Assembly (NCBI GenBank): GCA_002361955.1
Contig: DESK01000032.1
Span: 1-64,000 of the forward strand
DNA length: 64,000 nt
From: Lachnospiraceae bacterium UBA3316
GTDB lineage: Bacteria > Bacillota > Clostridia > Lachnospirales > Lachnospiraceae
Direction of reading: 5' to 3'
Notes under the pieces: model-generated
Seen by the model: the letters and a program-made list of their open reading frames with translations, nothing else
Told to the model about the DNA's origin: nothing
The model's database searches: none
Program-made: the position numbers and the translations under genes
Shown here: piece by piece, positions 43,337 to 52,000 of the stretch
Position numbering within the stretch: the stretch's first letter is position 1
Layout of the letters: each line of letters begins with the position of its first letter

Positions 43337-45108
43337 AGCTCCTCCTCCATATGCGTGACCTTCGGCAGATGGAGCAGCACTTCCGTGCCTTCATCTACCA
43401 CAGAGTTTATCACCATGCCATACTCTTTGCCAAAGTAAAGCTGTATTCTCTCCTGTACATTTCTGACGCCAAGCCCGTTTCCTTTTCCTGTCTTGATCTC
43501 CTTCGTATAATCCAGAAGGGCCTCTGCCTGCTCCGGCCTCATGCCCATGCCGTTATCCTGAACGGAGATGAAGAGATCCTCCCCTTCCGTGTAGGCGTGG
43601 ATCCTTATTTCCCCGTCCCCGTACATCCCGGTCATACCATGGTAAATAGCATTTTCCACGATCGGCTGGACAATGAGCTTGATGGTACGCAGGGAGCCGA
43701 TTCCCTCCTCCATCTGGATTTCATAGGTAAACTGATTTTTAAACCGCTTGGACTGTATCGTCAGATAGTTTTCCACATGCTCCAGCTCCTCCTGGAGGGT
43801 AATGATGTTCTTCCCTTTGCTGATACTGATGCGCAAAAGCCTCGCCAGGGAAGTCACCATCTCCGACGCCTCCTCTCTCTTGCCCGCTTCGATCATCCAC
43901 ACGATGCTCTCCAGGGTATTATAGAGGAAATGGGGCGTGATCTGGGCCTGAAGGCTGTCCAGCTCGCTTTTCCGCTTGCTCTCCTGCTCCCGGATGATGG
44001 CCTGCATTAGCTGCCGGATCTTCACCGCCATCTTCTGGATAGATGTTCCCAGATGGTAAACCTCAAAGCTCCCCGACGAGTGGATCTTGATATCCAGATT
44101 CCCTGCAGCGATCTTTTTCACGTCCGCCTCCAGGTTCTTGATGGGGTTCGTCAGCACCCGGGACAGGTAGCTGCTGGCCGCCATGGAACCCAAAATCACA
44201 CAGAGAATGATGGAGACGAGAAACAGCCGGTACTTCAGGCCCGTCATTTTCAGCTTCCCTCTGCTGGTGATGCTCACCAGTTTCCAGCCGGTATACCCCA
44301 CCGTCTCCACACAGCATAGGCTCTCCTCCCCGTCCAGGTTCAGCCGGTAGGAACCATTCTGATAGGAAGCCAGCTCCGCAGGGGGCTCCTCCCGGAAGCC
44401 CGCGTTGATCTGGGCGTGCTTCGGGTGATAGATCAGCCGCCCGGAGCTGTCCATCAAAAAGGAATAGCGGTTCGTCTCCACAGCGCTGTTTCCGAACAGC
44501 TCCGCGAAGGCGCTGTACTTAATGTTGATCAGAAGTACCCCCTCCATCACATGGCGTCCCTCGCTGACCTGGATATACCGGCTCATGGGAATGACCCAGT
44601 GAAAATCGTCCGATTGCTCAAAGTAATCGTATACGGTGGGACAGGAAAAATGAATATTTTCACTCTTCTCAAAGGCGGAGGTAAACCAGTCCTCCTCCTT
44701 GATCCTGGCGTAGCTGCTGACCTTTAATGCCGGGGCCACATACCACAATCTCCCGTCCTTCCGGAAGAGAGCGATGCTCTCGATCATATCCTTCTGGGAG
44801 TCGTACATGGTCTGAAACATCTGGACCACATACTCCGGGCTGCTTTTTATCACATCGTAATACAGCGCGTCTGAAATCTGTATCAGCCTGTGGATATCCT
44901 GGGACATGGCGATATTCATCTGATCCGCCAGTTTTCTGTTGTCTTCCTCCGCCAGGCGATCCGTATCCTTTTGGTAGATCCCCACCGCGAAAATACCTAC
45001 AAGGGCAGCGATGGCGATGGACATGACCACCAGCAGCACATATAAAATCGTCCGCATACTCTGTTTCCAAAACAGATTCATATATTTCCTGCGTAATTTT
45101 CCAAGCAT
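43333..45108 (-). CDS. YesM-type sensor histidine kinase
   Basis: The start is set at the ATG at 45108 (MLGKLRRKYMNLFWKQSM), after GGAGGATGCT. An upstream in-frame extension to 45372 overlaps the regulator gene and looks untranslated. The 591-residue kinase has a membrane helix near 20-42, a large extracellular Cache-like sensor, a second membrane helix near 290-310 and a HAMP domain (TNPIKNLEADVKKIAAGNLD). The His_kinase segment is QAQITPHFLYNTLESIVWMI and the HATPase domain has VENAIYHGMTG and GNGLGVRNVQERI. It pairs with the regulator upstream. The binding protein gene overlaps its stop. Confidence 0.93.
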   Translation of the reverse strand: MLGKLRRKYMNLFWKQSMRTILYVLLVVMSIAIAALVGIFAVGIYQKDTDRLAEEDNRKLADQMNIAMSQDIHRLIQISDALYYDVIKSSPEYVVQMFQTMYDSQKDMIESIALFRKDGRLWYVAPALKVSSYARIKEEDWFTSAFEKSENIHFSCPTVYDYFEQSDDFHWVIPMSRYIQVSEGRHVMEGVLLINIKYSAFAELFGNSAVETNRYSFLMDSSGRLIYHPKHAQINAGFREEPPAELASYQNGSYRLNLDGEESLCCVETVGYTGWKLVSITSRGKLKMTGLKYRLFLVSIILCVILGSMAASSYLSRVLTNPIKNLEADVKKIAAGNLDIKIHSSGSFEVYHLGTSIQKMAVKIRQLMQAIIREQESKRKSELDSLQAQITPHFLYNTLESIVWMIEAGKREEASEMVTSLARLLRISISKGKNIITLQEELEHVENYLTIQSKRFKNQFTYEIQMEEGIGSLRTIKLIVQPIVENAIYHGMTGMYGDGEIRIHAYTEGEDLFISVQDNGMGMRPEQAEALLDYTKEIKTGKGNGLGVRNVQERIQLYFGKEYGMVINSVVDEGTEVLLHLPKVTHMEEEL

Positions 45109-45220
45109 AGCATCCTCCGTGTAACCGTTCAGGAAGGTCTGCGCATTTACTGGGCAGACAGTAAGAAAGTGGTTCAAGGGTGTAAAAATATAAGGGATCG
45201 GAACTGTTACTTCTCCGCTG

Positions 45221-46825
45221 CTAAGATCTCTGCCTCCGGTACTGGAGGGGTGATATCCCGTATTTTTTCTTAAAGACATGGCTGAAATAGCCGGGATCCG
45301 CGTATCCCGCCTTGGCGGCAATCTCGTAAACCTTGTCCTCCGTCTCATTGAGCATCTGCAGGGCCTTTTCAAGCCTGAGCTTTGTCAGATACTCCACAAA
45401 GGTCTCCCCCGTTTCTTTCTTGAAAATACTCGAAAAGTACGTCGTCGTAAGCCCCACCTTCTGGGCCGTCTTTTCCAGGCTGATCTCCGGGTCATGGTAT
45501 TCCTTCTTGATGTATTCCCTGGACTCCTGGATCAGGTTCCTCACCTTATCGGCCCGCTCCTTCTCAAAAAACCGGTTGATGCACAGGCATCGATCCTCCA
45601 GCCACGCAAAAAAGGGCTCCATCTCTCCATACTGATGCAGAATCTTCAGACAGTCCGGCGTTCCCTCAAACATCTCCTCCATGACTACCGTATACTTCTG
45701 GGCAAACATCAGAAACGCGTTCAAGACGCTGATAAGATACGCCTGCCCTCCGCTGCGGTTCATATTCTGCCCCTCCAGCTGGCTCCTGATCTGTCGGATG
45801 GCTTCCCGCACGTCGTCGCTTTCCCCGAACTTGATGGCAGAGAACAAAAGCTCCCTGGATTCCTCTCCAAACAGCACGAGATTCTGCTCCGCGCTGTTGA
45901 TGTCCTCCATGTAGATCACCTCTCCCTCCCAGGCGATCTTCCGGTACATCAGGGCCTCTTTGGCCTCCTCAAAGGAATCCTTGGCCTCCAGGAGGCTCGT
46001 TTTGATCCGTCCCACGCCGATGGCCGGGGAAATATCCATCATCCGCCTGCTCTCCCTGGCCACGCTGTCCAAGTCTCCCAGGATCCTTTCGATCTGCTCC
46101 GGCTCTCTCATGCCGAAGATTACGCACTCGCCGGCTGGACTGTAAAAGACAGAGCAGATATACCTCTCCTGAAGCCTCTCCTGGATCAGGCTGCGGATGC
46201 GCACAAAGGCGTACTGTTCATTGATGCAGCCCGTGCCCTCCTGCTCCACCCTGTCCAGCTGTATCAGGGCCACCGTCCAGCAGGAGGCGTTCCCCAGAGC
46301 GATCCCGCAGTTTTCCAGCGTCTCGTTCAGCCGATCCCCGCCGGCCTCCCCGGCAATGATCCGATTCAGCAGGTACTCCCGCAAAATGGGAATACTGGCC
46401 TGATACTGCTGCTCCAGGAGATGGATATTTTTCTGCTCCTGCAGCTCCTGGTCCAGCGCCTCCCTGGCCCTCTGCAAAACTTTCCGCATCTCCTTGGCGT
46501 TCACGGGCTTCAGGATAAAATCTGTCACCTGATAGCCCATCGCCTCCTTGGCATACTGGAAATCCCCATAGCCGGAAATAATGATCACCTTCATCTGGGG
46601 ATAACGCTCCCTCACATTTTTGGCAAGCTCCATGCCGTCCATAAAGGGCATCCTGATATCTGTAATCACGATATCCGCTTCCCTGGTCTCCAGAAATTCC
46701 ATCACGTCGAACCCGTTCAAAAAAGTCCCCACCACCTCAAAGCCGTAGCTTTCCCAGTCAAGCTGCTGATGTATGCTCTGCAAAACTTCCTCTTCATCGT
46801 CTGCCAGTATCACTTTATAGTTCAT
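45221..46825 (-). CDS. YesN-type response regulator with AraC DNA-binding domain
   Basis: The start is the ATG at 46825 (MNYKVILADDEEEVLQSIHQ) after AAGGAGGGATTTT. The 534-residue protein has a receiver with phospho-acceptor Asp in IVITDIRMPFMDGM and Lys in DFILKPVNAKEM. A long middle region (about 130-420) follows, then two AraC-type helix-turn-helix motifs (ISLEKTAQKVGLTTTYFSSI, then VYEIAAKAGYADPGYFSHVF). YesN-type regulators activate carbohydrate-use genes. The targets may include the cohesin/dockerin genes just upstream on the same strand, but this is inference. Confidence 0.94.
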   Translation of the reverse strand: MNYKVILADDEEEVLQSIHQQLDWESYGFEVVGTFLNGFDVMEFLETREADIVITDIRMPFMDGMELAKNVRERYPQMKVIIISGYGDFQYAKEAMGYQVTDFILKPVNAKEMRKVLQRAREALDQELQEQKNIHLLEQQYQASIPILREYLLNRIIAGEAGGDRLNETLENCGIALGNASCWTVALIQLDRVEQEGTGCINEQYAFVRIRSLIQERLQERYICSVFYSPAGECVIFGMREPEQIERILGDLDSVARESRRMMDISPAIGVGRIKTSLLEAKDSFEEAKEALMYRKIAWEGEVIYMEDINSAEQNLVLFGEESRELLFSAIKFGESDDVREAIRQIRSQLEGQNMNRSGGQAYLISVLNAFLMFAQKYTVVMEEMFEGTPDCLKILHQYGEMEPFFAWLEDRCLCINRFFEKERADKVRNLIQESREYIKKEYHDPEISLEKTAQKVGLTTTYFSSIFKKETGETFVEYLTKLRLEKALQMLNETEDKVYEIAAKAGYADPGYFSHVFKKKYGISPLQYRRQRS

Positions 46826-46854
46826 AAAATCCCTCCTTTTCCGCATAAAGGGTA

Positions 46855-46883
46855 TAAAAAAGGAGTCAGACCTTTCTGACCCC
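46855..46883 (-). terminator. Intrinsic terminator of the cohesin-like gene pair
   Basis: GGAGTCAGA (46862-46870) pairs with TCTGACCCC (46875-46883, one mismatch). On the minus strand the stem is followed by CTTTTTTATA. It separates the cohesin-like genes from the regulator gene, whose own promoter must lie in the same 70-base gap. Confidence 0.8.
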
Positions 46884-46895
46884 TGTTTTGTTCAT

Positions 46896-47705
46896 TTATT
46901 TTACAGCTTTTTTTCTCCAGATGACAAATCCAGCCACTGCCAGCGCCGCCAGGGCTCCCGCTGCCGGAAGAGCTGCGTTTGTAGAGTCTCCTGTTTTTGC
47001 GGATGCCACCGTACCAGAATTCTGGCCGCCTGCCGGATTCCCGGTGGCAGATCCTGTCTGGCCGGAAGTGCTTCCTGTCTGGCCGCCGCCCGTTCCCGAC
47101 GGATTCCCCGTCTGGCCGCCGTTCGGTTCCGTGGCCGTTGTGTCCTTTGTGTCATCTGTCTGCCCGGTACTATTGTTCGTATCCTGGCTGCTTCCCGTAT
47201 CTACAGGATCTTTGATGCTGCCGCCCACGTTGAAGCTTAAGGGAAGATCCTTCGTCTCCACGCTTTCGCCGCCGTTGATGAGCTCCTCCGTTTTTACTGA
47301 AACGGTAATTTCATCCCCGTCCTGCACCGTATCCTGCACCTGAAAGTTCAAATTCAGAAGTGTGCCTGATCCATTGATCTGGTTCGCCGAGGCGAAGACC
47401 AGCACCACCTCTCCCTCTGACTTGTTTCCACTGACTGGATCGTTAATCTCCGGCATCGCGCCGTTCAGAAGATCTCCCGCTGCCGAGGAAACCAGCTTCA
47501 GTTTGCTGCCGTCATAGGTGACACGAAGCTTTCCGTTCGTGACCGCTGTGCTGCCGCTTAACTCGCAGGAAACGCTCCATTCCTTCGTTCCCTTTGAAAA
47601 TGCCTCTCCCTTTACTGCCACTTCCGCTGTTCCCGCCGCCATGGCCCGACCGCCAAGAAACAGCATACATACTGCGAACATTATCACCCATACAAATCTT
47701 TTCAT
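46896..47705 (-). CDS. Cohesin-like surface protein with wall-sorting-like tail
   Basis: The 269-residue protein has a signal peptide (FVWVIMFAVCMLFLGGRAMA) and one cohesin-like module at about 25-165: VTNGKLRVTYDGSKLKLVSS, then EGEVVLVFASANQINGSGTL, then LNLNFQVQDTVQDGD. A 65-residue linker rich in Gly, Thr, Ser and Gln follows (repeats like GGQTGNPSGTGGGQTG). The C terminus has AKTGD, a hydrophobic segment and a basic end (VIWRKKAVK). This resembles PKTGD-type sortase signals in Lachnospiraceae, with Ala in place of Pro. It would display the cohesin module on the cell wall. The cohesin call rests on fold pattern and length. Confidence 0.7.
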   Translation of the reverse strand: MKRFVWVIMFAVCMLFLGGRAMAAGTAEVAVKGEAFSKGTKEWSVSCELSGSTAVTNGKLRVTYDGSKLKLVSSAAGDLLNGAMPEINDPVSGNKSEGEVVLVFASANQINGSGTLLNLNFQVQDTVQDGDEITVSVKTEELINGGESVETKDLPLSFNVGGSIKDPVDTGSSQDTNNSTGQTDDTKDTTATEPNGGQTGNPSGTGGGQTGSTSGQTGSATGNPAGGQNSGTVASAKTGDSTNAALPAAGALAALAVAGFVIWRKKAVK

Positions 47706-47718
47706 CTGGCTATCTCCT

Positions 47719-48783
47719 CTATCTTACGCGGACTTTGATCTTCTTGCTGTAGGAGCCGTAGCACCGTTTTCCGTCAATGGTCTTGTAGGCGCGCATCCTT
47801 ATATAGTAAGTCTTCTTTGCCTTCACCTTGATAACCTTTGTCTTAGCTGATGCCTTCTTAACAAGAACCTTCTTTACAGCCTTCTTAAATTTCTTATTCC
47901 GGCAGATCTGAATCTCATAACCCGTCGTCAGCTTTACTTTCTTCCAGCGCACGCGGATCTTGCCCTTAGCGGGGCTTGTCACCTTTCCAATCACCGGCTT
48001 GGCCGGAACGATATTGAAGGTCGTTACCTTCGTTCCCTTAAATTTGCCTGTTCCGTGGATGGTAACCTGCGCCTTGCCGGGCTTCTTGTTTGACTTATAG
48101 GAAAGGGCGTAATCTGTGCCCTCCACCAGAAGCTGTCCGTTATAGCTTACTTTCACCACCGGACGGATCCACTTTTTATTGTGGGGCTTGTTTGTGATCC
48201 TTGCAACCGTCGCCTTGCTGATATCAATCCTGGTATCCTCCACCGGCGGTTCTGGCTTGTCATTCCCTCCACTGTTCACATTGATCTCTGTGGTCAGCAC
48301 CTGGCTTTCCACATCTTGTCCGTTATTGCACAGCTCCTCTACTGTCACTGTAAGGGATGAGCTGTCAAGCTTTGTTCCCTCTTTCATGATAAAGGACAGA
48401 TCAAGCATGCTGCCGCTCACCTCTGTCGGCTCAACGGTGGCAAATGCAAGAACCAGTTCTCCCTCTCCCTTCACAGGTTTTCCATCTGCGTTCGGATGAA
48501 GGATGTCATTCAGTACTGCATGGAAGCCATTCAGTCCCTTTCCAACTTCGCTGCTTGTGATCTTCAGTTTGTCCTTGTCCCACAAAATCCTCAGCTTTCC
48601 GTTTGTCAGCATTGTGGGATTCTTCATCTCACAAGTTGCCTTTACCTCTACGTTGCGTGGTGCCTCTAGCGTCTCTGCCTGCAGGTAAATAACTGTGGAA
48701 TCAGCCGCAGACACGGTCCGGAAATTCACACAGAACATGAATAATAATGCTGCGAGCACAGAGAACGTTACTCTTTTGTTCAT
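47719..48783 (-). CDS. Secreted cohesin-like protein with Rib/MBG-like and Fn3 domains
   Basis: The start is the ATG at 48783 (MNKRVTFSVLAALLFMFCVN), after GGAGATCAGGAAA. The 354-residue protein has a signal peptide ending near TVSA and a cohesin-like module at about 25-170 (TNGKLRILWDKDKLKITSSE, then GEGELVLAFATVEPTEVSGS). The module resembles the downstream neighbour's. Next is a domain with YNGQLLVEGTDYALSYKSNK and KAQVTIHGTGKFKGT, common in Lachnospiraceae surface proteins, and then a basic Fn3 domain. No sorting signal is seen. The lysine-rich C terminus may bind the wall by charge. The next gene begins 13 bases after its stop, so both are one transcript. Confidence 0.72.
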   Translation of the reverse strand: MNKRVTFSVLAALLFMFCVNFRTVSAADSTVIYLQAETLEAPRNVEVKATCEMKNPTMLTNGKLRILWDKDKLKITSSEVGKGLNGFHAVLNDILHPNADGKPVKGEGELVLAFATVEPTEVSGSMLDLSFIMKEGTKLDSSSLTVTVEELCNNGQDVESQVLTTEINVNSGGNDKPEPPVEDTRIDISKATVARITNKPHNKKWIRPVVKVSYNGQLLVEGTDYALSYKSNKKPGKAQVTIHGTGKFKGTKVTTFNIVPAKPVIGKVTSPAKGKIRVRWKKVKLTTGYEIQICRNKKFKKAVKKVLVKKASAKTKVIKVKAKKTYYIRMRAYKTIDGKRCYGSYSKKIKVRVR

Positions 48784-48828
48784 TTTCCTGATCTCCTTTC
48801 TGTCAGTCCATAATATTCTCATATATCC

Positions 48829-48858
48829 ATTATACCAAATTTCCGGCAGAAAACCATA
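48829..48858 (-). promoter_or_regulatory. Promoter of the cohesin-like operon, near-copy of the dockerin-enzyme promoter
   Basis: An extended -10, TGG-TATAAT, lies at 48829-48834 on the minus strand. The 30 bases upstream and including it agree at 24 positions with the block at 53160-53189 in front of the GH3-dockerin gene. Shared parts include ATGG, TTTCT, CCGG and TTTG. A-tracts lie just upstream in both. Confidence 0.75.
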
Positions 48859-48955
48859 CCTATTTTGTATTTTTTACTAATTTTTTTACTGCTTTTTCTT
48901 TTTTTAGTAACCATCCCTCCCGGACGGCTGTTTTTCCCTCCGGAGAGGTAAAATA

Positions 48956-48991
48956 CCTCCCGCAAAAACCTTTTTTTGCTTTTGCGGGAGG
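48956..48991 (-). terminator. Intrinsic terminator of the GH3-dockerin gene
   Basis: CCTCCCGCAAAA (48956-48967) pairs with TTTTGCGGGAGG (48980-48991). On the minus strand the stem is followed by TATTTTACC, a weak T-tract. It lies 20 bases after the stop codon. Confidence 0.8.
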
Positions 48992-49010
48992 CCAAGAAGA
49001 GAAACCAATT

Positions 49011-52000
49011 TTAGAAAGCTGCGATCTTCTCTGCAGCGTACTGCAGGATTCTCACTGCGTCGCTTGTGTCGGCCTTTCCGTCAAAGTTCACATCCGCGCA
49101 CTCTAACTGCTCTGCGGAAAGTTCATCTCTCTCTGCCGCATAGCGGAGAAGAGCTACGCTGTCGTTAGTGTTCACCTTGCCATCCAGGGTCACATCACCG
49201 TAGAGACGGGCTTCAGCCAGTTTCAGGGTCAGGGTCTCTACTGTCTCGTCAACTACCTTCTGTGATACGTTTTCATCGTTGTAAACAACCTTTGCGTCTG
49301 CCAGGATAGCTGTCAGTCCGTTGAGGCTTGATGCCACATAGGCATCCTTGTTGGCCAGAACTGCTTCCGCCTTCTCGATCATTGCCTTCAGGGCTGCCTT
49401 ATTTGCGGCAAGCTTCAGGTTCGCGATCGCGTCGATAATCTTCAGGTAAGCGTCTGTGATCTCATCGTCTGTTCTGTCTTTGTTTGCGATCACATCCTTG
49501 GCCGCATCGATGGCTGCCTTCAGTTCATCCAGGCTGCTGCCGGTATACGGGCCGTCCAAAAGTGCTTCCGCAGAGTCTACCAGAGACTGCAGGGCCTTGA
49601 TATCTGCAATGTAAACAACCTTTGCCATCTCATCCAGAACCCGGATCGCTGCCGCGTCAACGGCTTCCTGAGTCGCTGTCTTATCTGCCAGAAGTCCTCT
49701 CACTTCGTTAACAACTGCTCTTAATGCTGTCACATCCACAAAATCATCCGGTTTGCTAAGGAGCTCATCGGCCGCCTTGATGGCTGTCTCCAGATGAACC
49801 TTTGTCACGGCAAGTTCCAGTCCTGCCAACGCATCTGTCAGGCTGATCACTGCCGCCTGAAGCTGCTCGTCTGTTGCCGCCTCATCGGCTGCCACCTTTT
49901 TCGCCGCCGTCAAAGCTGTCTGTAAAGCTGTCCAGCTCTCGTCTGTTACCGCAAAATCTGCTTTGTCCAGACCTTCGATGAAGCTGATAAGCCTTGTCAG
50001 GCTGTTTGCTACTGTGCTGACAACTGCGCTCTTGCTTCCGCTGGTGATGCTCTTCAGCAGGGCTGCGTTTGTCTCGTTCAATGCCTTCGCCTGCAGTCCG
50101 TTCTCATTTGCGAACTCTGTGGAGGCCATAATAAAGTTACAGATGTTGATCGCTGCCTTATGCAGGTCGCCAAGGCTGATTACCTGCGTATTTGTCAGGC
50201 TGTCGCTCTTCGGGTTTACTTTATAAGTAATCGTTGTGGTAACGCCGCCCCAGCCTGAAGCCACACGCATGGTCGCGTAACCTTCGTCGATCTTCTGCTG
50301 CACTCTCTCATCCAGGAGGCTGGGATCTGCCTGCGCGTCTCCTCTTACGCTTGTGGAGATGGTGGTGCTTCCGTCCAGAGCCAGCTCATAAGCGCCCCAG
50401 TTTTCCACTTCTTCTGAAACTGTATCGTAATTTTCATCCTGATAAAATACAGTGGTCATGTTGACATAACCCTTGCCGTTCCAGTCGGGATCTGCCTTGA
50501 AGCCTCTGATGATCTGCGCCGCGCCTTTGCCCGGGCATACCAGGTCGTTGCCTGCGTGCATTTCATACATCGGTACGGACTGTCCGCCGCCCCAGTCGGT
50601 CATGATCAGGCCCTTATAGCCCCACTCATTTCTTGTGAAGCCGTCGCAGAGATCATAGTCGTCTGCCGCCGGTCTGCCGTTGTTCTGGTTATAGGAGGTC
50701 ATGATAGCCATAGGCTGTGCCTGCTTTACTACCATCTCGAAGCCCTTCAGGTAAATCTCACGGAGGGCACGCTCGGAAACCGTGTTGTTCTCACTGTTTC
50801 TGTTGGTCTCCTGGGAGTTTACTGCGTAATGCTTGATCGTAACGCCCACGCCCTTGCTGGACTGTACGCCCAGGGTTGCCGCCGTACCGGTCACGCCTAC
50901 TACCAGGGGATCCTCAGAATAATACTCAAAGTTACGTCCGCAAAGGGCATTTCTGTGGATATTCATACCGGGCGCCAGCCAGCAGCCGATACCGAACTCT
51001 TCCATCTCCTTACCTACGCCTTCGCCGTATGCGTAGATCTGCTCCGTATCCCAGGTCTGGGCAATCAGAGTCCCGATGGGCCATGCCGTTGCATACTGAT
51101 AATACGTGATGCCGTCCTGGGTGTACTTCTGGGTAATACGAAGTCCGGCAGGGCCGTCAGAAAGGTTTACGGGAACGATACCCTTCGCATCGTTTCTCCA
51201 GGTAGCGCCTGCTACACCCTGAACGGTCTTATCACTGGAATGTCCGTTTACCAGCTCCGCCAGCTCTTCCATGCTCATGCCGGATACGAACTGCTCTACC
51301 GTGATATCCTTGTTGTAAACATCCATCAATGTATTCTGGCTGAAGTCGCCGTCAAACTTCTTAACCACCTCGTTGTACTCCACCTTGTAATCGGAGCTGT
51401 TGGCATTTCCTTTTTCCACGCGGGAAACCTTGCCCACTGCGCCGTCCGTATTCTCCGCGAACAGGTACTCTGTCTGGGTGGTATCGGAGGTATAAACGGT
51501 TACATCCTCATTTTCCTTGAGGATCTCCACTGCCTCGTAGCCGTTGAAATCCAGGTTCAGGGTGTCTGCCCCGGCGATCTCCGCCGCCTCGCCTCTGTAG
51601 GTGATGGGGGTAGCTCCCTCGGTGGTCATAGGATCCAGCTCCGGATACTTCTCATCCGGCGTGATATTCGGGTTATCCTTTACGAGACGCATCAGGTGGC
51701 TGTACTGCTCGGTGATCTGGTCTGCCGCCAGGTTCAGCTTCGCCGCCACATGGGTATTTCTGGAGGAATTACCCACACGGATGATGTAGTCGCCGTCCTC
51801 CATGATGTAGGCTGCCTGGTCCACGTCGTAGGAGCCCATCTCAATGGTATCAAAGGTGATGGTCAAGGTCTGGGATGCTCCCGGTGCCAGCTCGTCCGTC
51901 TTTGCGTAGCCTGCCAGCTCCTGGTAGGGCTTATCCAGCTTTCCGTCCGGTGCGGAGAAGTAAACCTCCACAACCTCCTTGCCGGATACAGCGCCCGTAT

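Noticed and set aside
45278..46879. Long plus-strand open frame of 533 codons opposite the YesN-type regulator
   Set aside because: The regulator has clear receiver and AraC motifs; the opposite product has no domain and an atypical composition.
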